A DNA stretch of 64,000 bases from positions 2,356,001 to 2,420,000 of the forward strand of contig CP191518.1 of the NCBI GenBank assembly GCA_050516505.1. Direction: 5' to 3'. Made by a program: the position numbers and the translations under genes. How positions within the stretch are numbered: position 1 is the stretch's first letter; each line of letters begins with the position of its first letter. The DNA is from Scandinavium ludwigii_A. GTDB taxonomy: Bacteria > Pseudomonadota > Gammaproteobacteria > Enterobacterales > Enterobacteriaceae. A model generated the notes under the pieces. The model worked only from the letters and a program-made list of their open reading frames with translations. It ran no database searches and was not told the origin of the DNA. This document shows positions 51,754 to 60,029 of this stretch, in pieces.

Positions 51754-52002
51754 TCAATTGGCTGGTGCCGATACCTTCGCCGCATTCACGTTGAACGCCG
51801 CCTGCAACGCCGCCGCGTTATCGTAGTTGCTTGGATCGTATTGCGGTAACGGATTCACCTTCTCGTAATCCCACTCCGCCGCGGTGCAGGCCGCTTCAGA
51901 ACCGCCCTTCTTTTCGCACGCCGCGATGCGGTGCGCCGGTGAATTTGTACAACCACTCAAAAAAGCCAACGTAATAAAGGCGCAGATAAACAATTTCTTC
52001 AT
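51754..52002 (-). CDS. Small lipoprotein
   Basis: This 82-residue protein has a lipoprotein signal with the lipobox LSGC (modified cysteine at about residue 18). The residue after the cysteine is threonine, so outer-membrane sorting is likely. The mature part of about 65 residues has a second and third cysteine (AACEKK, AACTAA) and is otherwise polar. No known domain. It shares the terminator with yncL. Confidence 0.75.
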   Translation of the reverse strand: MKKLFICAFITLAFLSGCTNSPAHRIAACEKKGGSEAACTAAEWDYEKVNPLPQYDPSNYDNAAALQAAFNVNAAKVSAPAN

Positions 52003-52065
52003 GACAACGTAAGATTTATAACCAGTGAGAAAGCTAACGATCCTCGCATACCTGTCTGAACGCTG

Positions 52066-52614
52066 TCAAAACCCGATTAATCTGGAAGTATGCGGCCGAA
52101 GCATCTCCTGGCGGTTGCGCTGCCACTCTTCCGCTTTCAGCACGTAGAACAGACTCGGATCCGCATCGGCTACATCATTCACCTGCCCACGCAGCGCCAG
52201 TCCGGCTTTCATCAGCACCCGCTGAGAGGCCAGATGGTTGGCGCGCACCACCGCGGTGACTTTGTCCAGCGCGCGTTCGTCAAACGCATAGTCGAGAATG
52301 CGGACACAAAACTCGGTCGCCAACCCTTTCCCCCAGGCTTCGGTTGCAAAACGGTAGCCCAGATTGTAAGTCAGCGCATTGCCCAGCGGACGCACGCTGA
52401 TCCCGCCGAAGCCAATCAGCTTCTGCGGCTGTAGACCGTCGTAAATAGCCATTTCACCGATATCATGTTTCTGCCAGCCGTCGAGCCACTGCGCGAGCCG
52501 CGTTCGGGCAAACGTCAGGTCGGGATAAGGGCCAGCAGGATTGAAGGTGTTGGTGGCGGGATCGCCGTAAATGCGAAAAAGGCAGTCGGCGTCATCAGGT
52601 CGCACCGGGCGCAT
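52066..52614 (-). CDS. GNAT acetyltransferase, RimJ/RimL-like
   Basis: This 182-residue GNAT protein resembles RimJ/RimL-type N-acetyltransferases: LGYRFATEAWGKGLATEFC (core EAWGKGLATE) near residue 85-95 and ANHLASQRVLMKAGL near 130. The usual first motif of this family (T-x-RL-x-LRP) is seen only if the frame is read upstream of the ATG, as TQFLFSERLIMRP, where there is no ATG. The true start may thus be a CTG, ATT or other codon about 15-20 codons upstream, or this ATG may make a shorter protein. Substrate unknown. Confidence 0.75.
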   Translation of the reverse strand: MRPVRPDDADCLFRIYGDPATNTFNPAGPYPDLTFARTRLAQWLDGWQKHDIGEMAIYDGLQPQKLIGFGGISVRPLGNALTYNLGYRFATEAWGKGLATEFCVRILDYAFDERALDKVTAVVRANHLASQRVLMKAGLALRGQVNDVADADPSLFYVLKAEEWQRNRQEMLRPHTSRLIGF

Positions 52615-52812
52615 GATCAGCCGCTCAGAAAAAAGAAATTGCGTGTCGATAATCTTACCGCTCCATGACAGGGACGCCAGCCGCGAAGAACAGCGGAATC
52701 TGACATTGGGTATCCTGAATTATGGACAGTTTTCGCCTTTTTGCCTGGCGTATATCGGAGGGATGGGCAAAAGAAAAGCCGCCCGTAGGCGACTTAACAC
52801 AATTAAGCAGGC

Positions 52813-53037
52813 TTACTCAGCCCCTTCCAGCGCATCCTGGATGGCATCCGCTAAGGAAGCCACTTCCTGCGCCACGTTGCGCAAGTCCATCTGGCTACGA
52901 ATACCTGAATTTGCGGTGGAAGCAGAAACCGATGCTTTCGAAATTTCTAACGCTGCCTGAACGGCCAGCAGGCGCTTTCTGTTTTCTGATGCATCCGGGC
53001 CGGTGGTGCCATCGAGATCAAAATAGCCTTCTAACAT
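52813..53037 (-). CDS. Conserved small protein of unknown function
   Basis: This 74-residue acidic, helical protein (MLEGYFDLDGTTGPDASENR start; NVAQEVASLADAIQDALEGAE end, core VASLADAIQDALE) has no signal peptide or membrane segment. The start is preceded by AAGGAGAGAGCGATG, an excellent ribosome site, so it is likely real. I do not recognise a family. It lies just downstream of the tRNA-like gene on the same strand. Confidence 0.65.
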   Translation of the reverse strand: MLEGYFDLDGTTGPDASENRKRLLAVQAALEISKASVSASTANSGIRSQMDLRNVAQEVASLADAIQDALEGAE

Positions 53038-53132
53038 CGCTCTCTCCTTAAGGGTGTATGCATTGTGTATTTGAATTGATTGTCAGGAGCAGGATACTGA
53101 AAACCCCGACAGAAGCCAGAGTAAAAGGAAAT

Positions 53133-53210
53133 TGGACCGCCACCGAGGCCTCGAACCTCGTACACTACAACATAAACTGTCATTTGCTCTTCCAGCTGAG
53201 CTAGTGGCGG
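53133..53210 (-). tRNA. tRNA-like gene with aberrant anticodon arm
   Basis: Read on the minus strand this is a 78-nt tRNA body: acceptor CCGCCAC/GTGGCGG (7 of 7 pairs), D stem GCTC/GAGC with loop AGCTGGAA (A14, G18, G19, A21 present), T stem CGAGG/CCTCG with loop TTCGAGG, discriminator T and an encoded CCA. The anticodon arm is odd: stem ATGAC/GTTGT with two wobble pairs and loop AGTTTAT. In the normal register position 33 is G, not the near-universal U, and the triplet is UUU; shifting one base gives UUA. Two bases instead of one join the D and anticodon stems. It may not take part in normal translation. A good promoter lies upstream. Confidence 0.75.
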
Positions 53211-53222
53211 TTTGGGCCGCAA

Positions 53223-53251
53223 ATATTACGCCCTAATCGTTAGCATTACAA
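53223..53251 (-). promoter_or_regulatory. Sigma-70 promoter for the tRNA-like gene
   Basis: On the minus strand, TTGTAA (53251-53246) and TAATAT (53228-53223) are 17 bp apart. The sequence after the -10 is GC-rich (GCGGCCC), like the discriminators of stringently controlled stable-RNA promoters. The mature 5' end is 12 bp beyond the -10. Confidence 0.7.
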
Positions 53252-53373
53252 TTATTAGGTCTAATATTACAGACATTTCGGGTCATTGATTGCCGGGACG
53301 GGCCGTGAAATATTCTCAATATCGAAGGCCTGAAGCGGCGTGTAAGATGATGAAAAATCGATGGGAGAACGCA

Positions 53374-54216
53374 ATGACCGGCTCTGAATTAACTTCACGT
53401 CATATCGGTGATTTTCAGGTAACCGCCCTGAGCGACGGCAATATGGCCGCCAGTCTGGAACTGCTGTCCGGCGTCGACAGCGCCGTTGCGGGCGACATTC
53501 AGCGCGAAGCCGGGATAACTGACGCCGGGAATATCCACATTCACGGCTACCTTATTCGCGGACACGGCCACATCGTGCTGGTGGATTCCGGCGCCGGCGG
53601 GCTTAACAACGCCGGAGGAATGCTGCAAAACTCGCTCGCCGCGGTTGGCGTCAGTCCTGAAGATATCGACACCGTGCTGCTGACGCATGGTCATCCCGAC
53701 CACATCGGCGGCATGTTGGACGCGCAGGGGCTTCCGGTCTTCACCCAAGCCGAGATTTACCTTCATCCACTGGAAATCGAACATTGGCTTGATGATGGTA
53801 AATATCAGCAGGCCAGCGAACGTGCCCAGCGCAACTTTGCCCTGTTCCGCCGCACCCTGGATGCCTACGCGCAGCGGATAAATGTCCTCGGCGACGACAC
53901 CGTCGTGCGCGGCATTACCCCCATCTGGCTGCCTGGCCATACGCCGGGTCACACCGGGTTCCGCATCGATTCACGTGAGAAAAGCCTGCTGATTTGGGGG
54001 GACATCGTGCATTTCCCGCATATTCAGACCGCTATCCCCGCCGTTTCCATTGCGTTCGATAGCGATCCCGCGCAAGCAGAAGCCACCCGCAAAAAGCTGT
54101 TCGAGCAGGTCGCCAGGGAAAATCTTCTGATTGCCGGAATGCATCTGGGCAAGCCCGGCTTTGCGCATCTGGTCGAGGCGAAGGATGGGTATCGGATTGT
54201 CTATCTGGAAGAGTAA
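53374..54216 (+). CDS. Metallo-beta-lactamase-fold hydrolase
   Basis: This 280-residue MBL-fold protein has the metal motif THGHPDHIGG near residue 110 and further ligands in LPGHTPGHTGF near 190 and IWGDIVHFPH near 215. GGGAGAACGC before the ATG at 53374 and the family start (IGDFQVTALSDG) decide the start; in-frame starts further up add non-homologous residues. It lacks a signal peptide, so it is cytoplasmic. Relatives include lactonases and other hydrolases; substrate unknown. It stands between the tRNA-like gene and patD. Confidence 0.88.
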   Translation: MTGSELTSRHIGDFQVTALSDGNMAASLELLSGVDSAVAGDIQREAGITDAGNIHIHGYLIRGHGHIVLVDSGAGGLNNAGGMLQNSLAAVGVSPEDIDTVLLTHGHPDHIGGMLDAQGLPVFTQAEIYLHPLEIEHWLDDGKYQQASERAQRNFALFRRTLDAYAQRINVLGDDTVVRGITPIWLPGHTPGHTGFRIDSREKSLLIWGDIVHFPHIQTAIPAVSIAFDSDPAQAEATRKKLFEQVARENLLIAGMHLGKPGFAHLVEAKDGYRIVYLEE

Positions 54217-54232
54217 CGGTAAACGTGAGTTT

Positions 54233-54307
54233 GCCCGGCGGCGTTAACGCTTGCCGGGCCTACGGACTGTGACGTTGTTGGCCCGATAAGCGCCAGCGCC
54301 ATCGGGC
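54233..54307. repeat. REP pair between the MBL gene and patD
   Basis: Two REP-type palindromes, 54233-54259 (GCCCGGC/GCCGGGC) and 54281-54307 (GCCCGAT/ATCGGGC), lie between the convergent MBL and patD genes. This is a small BIME, similar to the one at 11880. Confidence 0.8.
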
Positions 54308-54313
54308 AAGGAT

Positions 54314-55738
54314 TTAGTGCTTAATCATCACATGCCGTACCACGGTGTAATCTTCCAGCCCGTAAACCGACATATCTTTGCCGTAGCCGGACAATTTCTG
54401 CCCGCCGTGTGGCATTTCGCTGACCAACATAAAGTGGGTGTTGACCCAGGTGCAGCCGTATTGCAGGCGCGCACTCATGCGGTGTGCGCGGCCCACGTCT
54501 TTGGTCCACACCGATGATGCAAGGCCGTATTGCGAATCGTTGGCCCAACCCAACACCTGTTCTTCGTCGTCAAACTGCGTGACGCTGACCACCGGGCCGA
54601 ACACTTCGCGCTGCACAATATCGTCTTCCTGCTTCGCGCCTGCCAGCACGGTCGGCTGGAAATGATAGCCTTTGCCTGAGGCTTTTTCGCCGCCGGTGAC
54701 GACCTTGATGTGGCTGAGGCTGCGGGCTTTTTCCACCGCCTGGCTGACGCGCTCCAGATGCGCTTTGGAGCTCAGCGGCCCGAGTTCAGTAGACTCATCG
54801 TTCGGACAGCCCATTTTCAGTGTGGCAACCGCCGCGCCGAGTTTTTCGACCAGTGCGGCATAAACGCCCTTCTGCACATACAGGCGACAGGCGGCGGTGC
54901 AATCCTGACCGGCGTTGTAGAAACCAAAGGTGCGCACGCCTTCCACTACAGCGTCCAGATCCGCATCGTCAAACACGATGACCGGCGCTTTGCCGCCCAG
55001 CTCCATGTGAGTACGTTTAATTGATGGCGCGGTGTGAGAAATGATGTGTTCGCCAGTGGCAATCGACCCGGTAAGCGACACCATGCGCACCTTTTCGTGC
55101 CCGGTCAGCGGGTCGCCGACGGTTTTTCCGCGCCCGAACAGCACGTTAATCACACCTGCCGGGAAGATATCTTTCGCCAGTTCCGCCAGTTTCAGCGCCG
55201 TCAGCGGTGTGATTTCAGACGGTTTGATCACCACGCAGTTGCCCGCCGCCAGCGCCGGGGCGAGTTTCCAGGCCGCCATCATTAGCGGATAGTTCCACGG
55301 CGCAATCGAGGCCACTACACCCACCGGATCACGGCGGATCATCGAGGTGTGCCCTTCCAGATATTCGCCCGCCGCCAGTCCGTTCAGGCAACGCGCCGCG
55401 CCTGCAAAGAAGCGGAACACGTCGACCACCGCAGGCAGTTCGTCATTGATGACGCAGTGCAGCGGTTTGCCGCAGTTAAGGGATTCGAGTTTCGCCAGAT
55501 CTTCGGCGTTTTGTTCAATCACATCCGCCAGTTTCAGCAGGCATTCTGCGCGCGCTTTCGGCGTGGTTTGGCCCCATTGGGAAAACGCCCGATCGGCGGC
55601 CAGCACCGCGTCATTGACCTGCGCCGCCGTCGCTTCGGCAATTTCCAGAATGATTTCGCCCGTCGCCGGGTTATACACCGGCTGCATTTCCCCTGCGCCT
55701 GCGACCAGTTCACCGTTAATCAATAAGTTGTGTTGCAT
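54314..55738 (-). CDS. patD: Gamma-aminobutyraldehyde dehydrogenase
   Basis: This 474-residue NAD-dependent aldehyde dehydrogenase is the same length as E. coli PatD (YdcW), which oxidises 4-aminobutanal from putrescine to GABA. The active-site cysteine is in NAGQDCTAACR and the general-base glutamate in HMELGGKAP; the cofactor motif is GSIATGEHI. I use the ATG at 55738 (MQHNLLINGEL), preceded by GGAGCGGGAT; an upstream start adds seven residues. It ends the ydcSTUV-patD operon. Confidence 0.95.
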   Translation of the reverse strand: MQHNLLINGELVAGAGEMQPVYNPATGEIILEIAEATAAQVNDAVLAADRAFSQWGQTTPKARAECLLKLADVIEQNAEDLAKLESLNCGKPLHCVINDELPAVVDVFRFFAGAARCLNGLAAGEYLEGHTSMIRRDPVGVVASIAPWNYPLMMAAWKLAPALAAGNCVVIKPSEITPLTALKLAELAKDIFPAGVINVLFGRGKTVGDPLTGHEKVRMVSLTGSIATGEHIISHTAPSIKRTHMELGGKAPVIVFDDADLDAVVEGVRTFGFYNAGQDCTAACRLYVQKGVYAALVEKLGAAVATLKMGCPNDESTELGPLSSKAHLERVSQAVEKARSLSHIKVVTGGEKASGKGYHFQPTVLAGAKQEDDIVQREVFGPVVSVTQFDDEEQVLGWANDSQYGLASSVWTKDVGRAHRMSARLQYGCTWVNTHFMLVSEMPHGGQKLSGYGKDMSVYGLEDYTVVRHVMIKH

Positions 55739-55759
55739 ATCCCGCTCCGTACTTTTCAA

Positions 55760-56566
55760 TTATTTACCGCTACCGGCGACCGTTTCGCCATCGCGGGTCA
55801 GCCACCAGGCACCCAAAATCGGAAGCATCGTCACCAGCATCACCAGCAGCGCGACCACGTTAGTGACCGGCACATCGCGAGGTCGCCCTAACTGGTTCAG
55901 CAGCCACAGCGGCAGTGTGCGCTCGTGGCCTGCGGTGAATGTGGTGACGATGATTTCATCAAACGACAACGCAAACGCCAGCATTCCGCCCGCCAGCAGC
56001 GCCGAACCGAGATTCGGCAGCACCACGTAGCGGAAGGTTTGCCAGGTGCTTGCGCCTAAATCCATCGACGCTTCCACCAGGCTCCATGAAGTGCGCCGGA
56101 AACGTGCGATCACGTTGTTAAACACCACTACCACGCAAAACGTGGCGTGCCCGATGACTATGGTTAAAAAACCCGGTTCAAGGTTGATGGCCTTGAACGC
56201 CGTCAGCAGCGCCAGCCCAGTGATGATCCCCGGCAGCGCAATCGGCAATAACAGCAGCAGCGAGATGGCGTTTTTACCGAAAAATTCGCTGCGCCATAAC
56301 GCCGCTGCAGCAAGCGTGCCAAGCACCAGCGCGATAGTTGTCGATAACGCAGCGATTTGAAGTGACAACGTCACCGAGTCCAGAATATCGCTACGCCCTG
56401 CTGCCACGCTGAACCAGTGCAGCGTCAGGCCTTTCGGCGGAAAACTGAACGCGGCATCTTCCGTATTGAAAGCATAGATGGCGATGATGGCGAGTGGGAA
56501 ATGCAGGAAGATTACCCCGCCCCAGGCGGCCAGTTTCAGGAACCACGGTGCTCTTTCAGAGTGCAT
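55760..56566 (-). CDS. ydcV: Putative putrescine/spermidine ABC permease YdcV
   Basis: This 268-residue inner-membrane permease is close to E. coli YdcV (264). About six hydrophobic segments are visible; the EAA loop is in SLVEASMDLGASTWQTFRYVVLPN (core EASMDLGAS). It pairs with YdcU. The start overlaps the ydcU stop by 11 bp. The operon context with patD supports a polyamine substrate, although transport by the YdcSTUV set is inferred from homology to PotABCD. Confidence 0.94.
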   Translation of the reverse strand: MHSERAPWFLKLAAWGGVIFLHFPLAIIAIYAFNTEDAAFSFPPKGLTLHWFSVAAGRSDILDSVTLSLQIAALSTTIALVLGTLAAAALWRSEFFGKNAISLLLLLPIALPGIITGLALLTAFKAINLEPGFLTIVIGHATFCVVVVFNNVIARFRRTSWSLVEASMDLGASTWQTFRYVVLPNLGSALLAGGMLAFALSFDEIIVTTFTAGHERTLPLWLLNQLGRPRDVPVTNVVALLVMLVTMLPILGAWWLTRDGETVAGSGK

Positions 56567-57497
56567 CGAATGCTCCCAGACGTTTCACGAACGCCAGATA
56601 GAGGGCGATCAATACAATTGGCACGATAGTGAACGCCGCCGCCATCGGCATGTTGCCGATCGCCCCCTGTTGTGCGTACACCATGTTGCCGATGAAATAG
56701 CCCGGCGGACCGACAAGCTGAGGCACAATGAAGTCACCCAGCGTCAGCGAGAAGGTAAAAATTGACCCGGCCGCGATGCCCGGTATCGCCAGCGGCAAGA
56801 CCACGTAGCGGAACGTCTGGCGTGGGTACGCCCCTAAATCCGCCGACGCCTGCAACAGCGACGGCGGTAAACGCTCGAGCGCGGCCTGAACCGGCAAGAT
56901 CATGAACGGCAGCCAGATGTAGACGAACACCAGAAAACGACCAAAGCCAGACGTTGACAGCGTGTTGCCGCCGACGGCGGGCAACAGCAGAAATTCGTTG
57001 AGCAGCCCTTCCAGCCCCATGTGGCCTAGAAACCACTGTGCTACGCCGTCTTTCGCCAGCAGCAGCGTCCAGGCGTAGGCTTTGACGATGTAGCTCGCCC
57101 ACATCGGCAGCATTACTGCGATGTAAAAGAAGGCTTTCCATTTGCCACGGGTGTAGCGCGCCATGTACCACGCCATCGGAAACGCCAGAATCGCGCTGGC
57201 GACCGTGACGGAAATCGCCATCACCAGCGTGCGGATGATGATGTCGTAGTTCGCCGGGTTGAACAGCGCGTTGAGGTTGGCGAGCGTCATGTCCGGCGTC
57301 ACCGACATGGTGAAATCGTCGAAGGTGTAGAACCCCTGCCACAACAGGGTCAGCAGCGAGCCGAGATACACTACGCCGAACCACATCAGCGGCCCGAGCA
57401 GCAGCAAAAACAGCGCCAGCGACGGCTTTCGCCAGAACAGGCCTGACAGCCAACTTGCCCGGCTGGCGGAAGGCAACGGTGCAAGGCTCATGGTCAT
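56556..57497 (-). CDS. ydcU: Putative putrescine/spermidine ABC permease YdcU
   Basis: This 313-residue permease equals E. coli YdcU in length. The EAA loop is in LLQASADLGAYPRQTFRYVVLPL (core QASADLGAYPRQTF). Its start at 57497 follows GAGGGGTGAG; an in-frame start 42 bp upstream lies inside ydcT and lacks support. It overlaps ydcT (ATGA) and ydcV. Confidence 0.94.
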   Translation of the reverse strand: MTMSLAPLPSASRASWLSGLFWRKPSLALFLLLLGPLMWFGVVYLGSLLTLLWQGFYTFDDFTMSVTPDMTLANLNALFNPANYDIIIRTLVMAISVTVASAILAFPMAWYMARYTRGKWKAFFYIAVMLPMWASYIVKAYAWTLLLAKDGVAQWFLGHMGLEGLLNEFLLLPAVGGNTLSTSGFGRFLVFVYIWLPFMILPVQAALERLPPSLLQASADLGAYPRQTFRYVVLPLAIPGIAAGSIFTFSLTLGDFIVPQLVGPPGYFIGNMVYAQQGAIGNMPMAAAFTIVPIVLIALYLAFVKRLGAFDAL

Positions 57498-58510
57498 CTC
57501 ACCCCTCCGTCGAGGGGAACCATGGCCTCCCGCGACCATGATGCCCGCACATTCTCGCCCGGCGTCGGGCCATCGGGCACGATACCACCGGTGAAATTCC
57601 CCTGACTCACTAGTAGCTTTTCCCCGCCGGATAACCGAATTTCATAGCGGGTTGCCGCGCCCTGATACTGCACCGCCTGCACCACGCCGTTGACCTGAAT
57701 ATCGCCTCCCGCATCAAGCCGAATATGCTCCGGGCGCAGCGACCATTGTCCGGTCATGCCGCACAGCTTCAGGGTTTGCGCGGAATCAAACACATTTGAT
57801 GTGCCGACAAAACTGGCAACGAACGGCGTGCGTGGGCGCAGATACAACTCACGTGGCGTATCGACCTGTTCAATGCGACCGTTGTTAAATACCGCCACGC
57901 GGTCAGACATCGACAGCGCTTCGCCCTGATCGTGGGTGACAAAAATAAAGGTGATACCCAAATCCTGTTGCAGTTTCTTCAGCTCGAACTGCATCTGTTC
58001 GCGCAGTTTGAGATCCAGCGCGCCCAGCGGTTCATCGAGCAGCAGCACCCGAGGCTGATTGACCAGCGCCCGGGCAATCGCCACCCGCTGACGCTGCCCG
58101 CCGGAAAGCTGCGACGGCTTACGCGTATGTACAAAACCGAGCGCCACTTTTTCCAGCGCTTGCTGGGCCATGGCGTGACGCTGTTTCTTGCCGATGCCTT
58201 TCACCATCAGCCCGTAGGCGACGTTGTCGATAATCGACATGTGCGGAAACAGCGCGTAGTCCTGGAATACGGTGTTGACGTCACGCTGCCACGGCGGCAA
58301 AACGCTGGCTTCTTTCCCGAAGATTTTGATGGCGCCGCCGGAAAGCTGTTCAAACCCGGCGATCAACCGCAGGCAGGTCGTTTTGCCGGAGCCTGACGGC
58401 CCCAGCATTGAAAAAAACTCCCCATCTTCGATGGCGATACTGACCCCATCCACCGCACGAACATCACCGTACAGACGCGAAACATCCTGAAATTCAACTG
58501 CGTACGTCAT
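57494..58510 (-). CDS. ydcT: Putative polyamine ABC transporter ATPase YdcT
   Basis: This 338-residue ATPase matches E. coli YdcT (337). Walker A is GPSGSGKTTCLRL, the Q-loop is in VFQDYALFPHMS, the signature LSGGQRQR and Walker B VLLLDEPLGALD. The C-terminal 100 residues are a TOBE-type regulatory domain. I use the ATG at 58510 (MTYAVEF) because GGGAG lies seven bases upstream; the ATG at 58516 is too close to it. Confidence 0.95.
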   Translation of the reverse strand: MTYAVEFQDVSRLYGDVRAVDGVSIAIEDGEFFSMLGPSGSGKTTCLRLIAGFEQLSGGAIKIFGKEASVLPPWQRDVNTVFQDYALFPHMSIIDNVAYGLMVKGIGKKQRHAMAQQALEKVALGFVHTRKPSQLSGGQRQRVAIARALVNQPRVLLLDEPLGALDLKLREQMQFELKKLQQDLGITFIFVTHDQGEALSMSDRVAVFNNGRIEQVDTPRELYLRPRTPFVASFVGTSNVFDSAQTLKLCGMTGQWSLRPEHIRLDAGGDIQVNGVVQAVQYQGAATRYEIRLSGGEKLLVSQGNFTGGIVPDGPTPGENVRASWSREAMVPLDGGVR

Positions 58511-58527
58511 GTTCATACTCCCGGGTA

Positions 58528-59673
58528 TTAACGACCACCCATAATGGCGATGTAGTCTTGCGTCCAGCGACTGTAAGGCACGTACTTACCGCCTTCGGCG
58601 ATAGGCGTTTTCCAGAAAGCGATTTTGTCGAAGAAGGTGTAGCCGTTTGTTTCGCAGCCTTTTTCACCGAGCAGCGTGCTGGCTTTACACCCTTCCGCCA
58701 CCACCGGCAACGAGCCGAACCAGGCGGAAACGTCGCCCTGCACTTTTGGTGTCAGCGACCAGTTCATCCATTTGTACGCACACACCGGGTGTTTGGCTTC
58801 CGCGTGCAGCATGGTGGTGTCCGCCCAGCCAGTGACACCCTCTTTCGGGAACACGGTGGCAATCGGCTGGCTGTCGGCTTTCAAACCGTTGGCCTGATAC
58901 GGCCACGAGCTCGACGCCACCACGCCTTCGTTTTTGAAGTCGCTCATTTGCACGGTCGCATCGTGCCAGTAGCGGTGGATCAAGCCGTGCTGATCGCGCA
59001 ACACTTTCAGCACTGCGGCGTACTGGGTTTCGGTGAGCTGATACGGGTCAGAAATGCCGAGCTGCGGCTGGGTGGCTTTGACGAACAACGCCGCATCGGC
59101 GATGTATATCGGGCCGTCATAGGCCTGCACGCGCCCTTTGTTGGTTTTGCCGTCCGGCAGATTTTGTTCGACGAACACCACTTTCCAGCTGTCCGGCGGC
59201 GTCGGGAACGTTTTGGTGTTGTACATCAGCAGGTTCGGTCCCCACTGATACGGCGTGCCATACACTTTTCCGCCAACGTTAAACCAGGCGCCTTTTTCCA
59301 GACGCGGATCGAGGGTTTTCCAGTTAGGGATAAGCGCGGTGTTAATCGGCTGGACGCGTTTGCCCATAATCAGACGCAGCGAGGCATCGCCGGACGCGGT
59401 GACCAGGTCATAACCGCCTTTGGCCATCAGGCTGACCATTTCGTCAGAGGTGGCGGCGGTTTTGACGTTCACCGCACAGCCGGTCTCTTTTTCAAACTGG
59501 GTTACCCAATCGTAGTTTTTATCGCTTTGGCCACGTTCAACGTAGCCCGGCCAGGCAATAATATCGAGGCGACCTTCTGCTTTACCCAGCGTGGTCGGTG
59601 GTTCGGCGGCGTGTGCTGTCATGATAGTCATACCCAGCGCGCACAGGCTGCTACGGGCAAATTGCTTGCTCAT
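58528..59673 (-). CDS. ydcS: Periplasmic polyamine-type binding protein YdcS
   Basis: This 381-residue protein equals E. coli YdcS in length. It has a short signal peptide (cleavage near TAHA-A) and the PotD/PotF-like fold (AWPGYVERG, VTASGDASLRLI, GTPYQWGPNLLMYN). It would bind putrescine or another polyamine for YdcTUV. E. coli YdcS is also reported to make polyhydroxybutyrate. AGGAGTAAAACACG supports the start. It heads the operon. Confidence 0.94.
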   Translation of the reverse strand: MSKQFARSSLCALGMTIMTAHAAEPPTTLGKAEGRLDIIAWPGYVERGQSDKNYDWVTQFEKETGCAVNVKTAATSDEMVSLMAKGGYDLVTASGDASLRLIMGKRVQPINTALIPNWKTLDPRLEKGAWFNVGGKVYGTPYQWGPNLLMYNTKTFPTPPDSWKVVFVEQNLPDGKTNKGRVQAYDGPIYIADAALFVKATQPQLGISDPYQLTETQYAAVLKVLRDQHGLIHRYWHDATVQMSDFKNEGVVASSSWPYQANGLKADSQPIATVFPKEGVTGWADTTMLHAEAKHPVCAYKWMNWSLTPKVQGDVSAWFGSLPVVAEGCKASTLLGEKGCETNGYTFFDKIAFWKTPIAEGGKYVPYSRWTQDYIAIMGGR

Positions 59674-60029
59674 CGTGTTTTACTCCTGTCGGAATTAATC
59701 AGGCGGCAGCCGTGCCGGAAAAATATGTCCCCTGGAACCTATCTCCGTAAACGTTTTTGGCGCAAAGGCTCTTAATAACCGTAGACGGCGTAATACAGAC
59801 TTACCCGTGCGAAACGGGAAATTTCACCAGGTTGTGACAAAGGGCGCATTACGCTGAAAACCCAGCGAGTTATCTGAACTAAATGCAGTATAGACAAGGT
59901 GTTAAGGCATGATGCGAGGTATGCGTATATCCTATGGCGCGCAAAACAAAAATAACCCGACGGTCATTTATCCCTTTATTGTCGGGTTATTTTCATTTAG
60001 AGAAAGAGATATTCAGGAAATAAGAATGG
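59674..60029. other. Intergenic region between ydcR and ydcS
   Basis: These 356 bp hold no gene. They contain the ydcS promoter, which I cannot place firmly, and on the ydcR side a terminator: AATAACCCGAC (59951-59961) pairs with GTCGGGTTATT (59981-59991), and on the minus strand the stem is followed by TTTGTTTTG. This would end ydcR transcripts before ydcS, so ydcS has its own promoter. Confidence 0.75.

Noticed and set aside
53133..53210. Idea that the tRNA-like RNA suppresses the TAG at 18765
   Set aside because: In the normal loop register the triplet is UUU; only a shifted register gives UUA, and nothing else links the two sites.
53133..53210. tRNA-like 3' end as an integration site for an element
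   Set aside because: I found no second copy of its 3' end as a direct repeat nearby and no integrase gene in the window.
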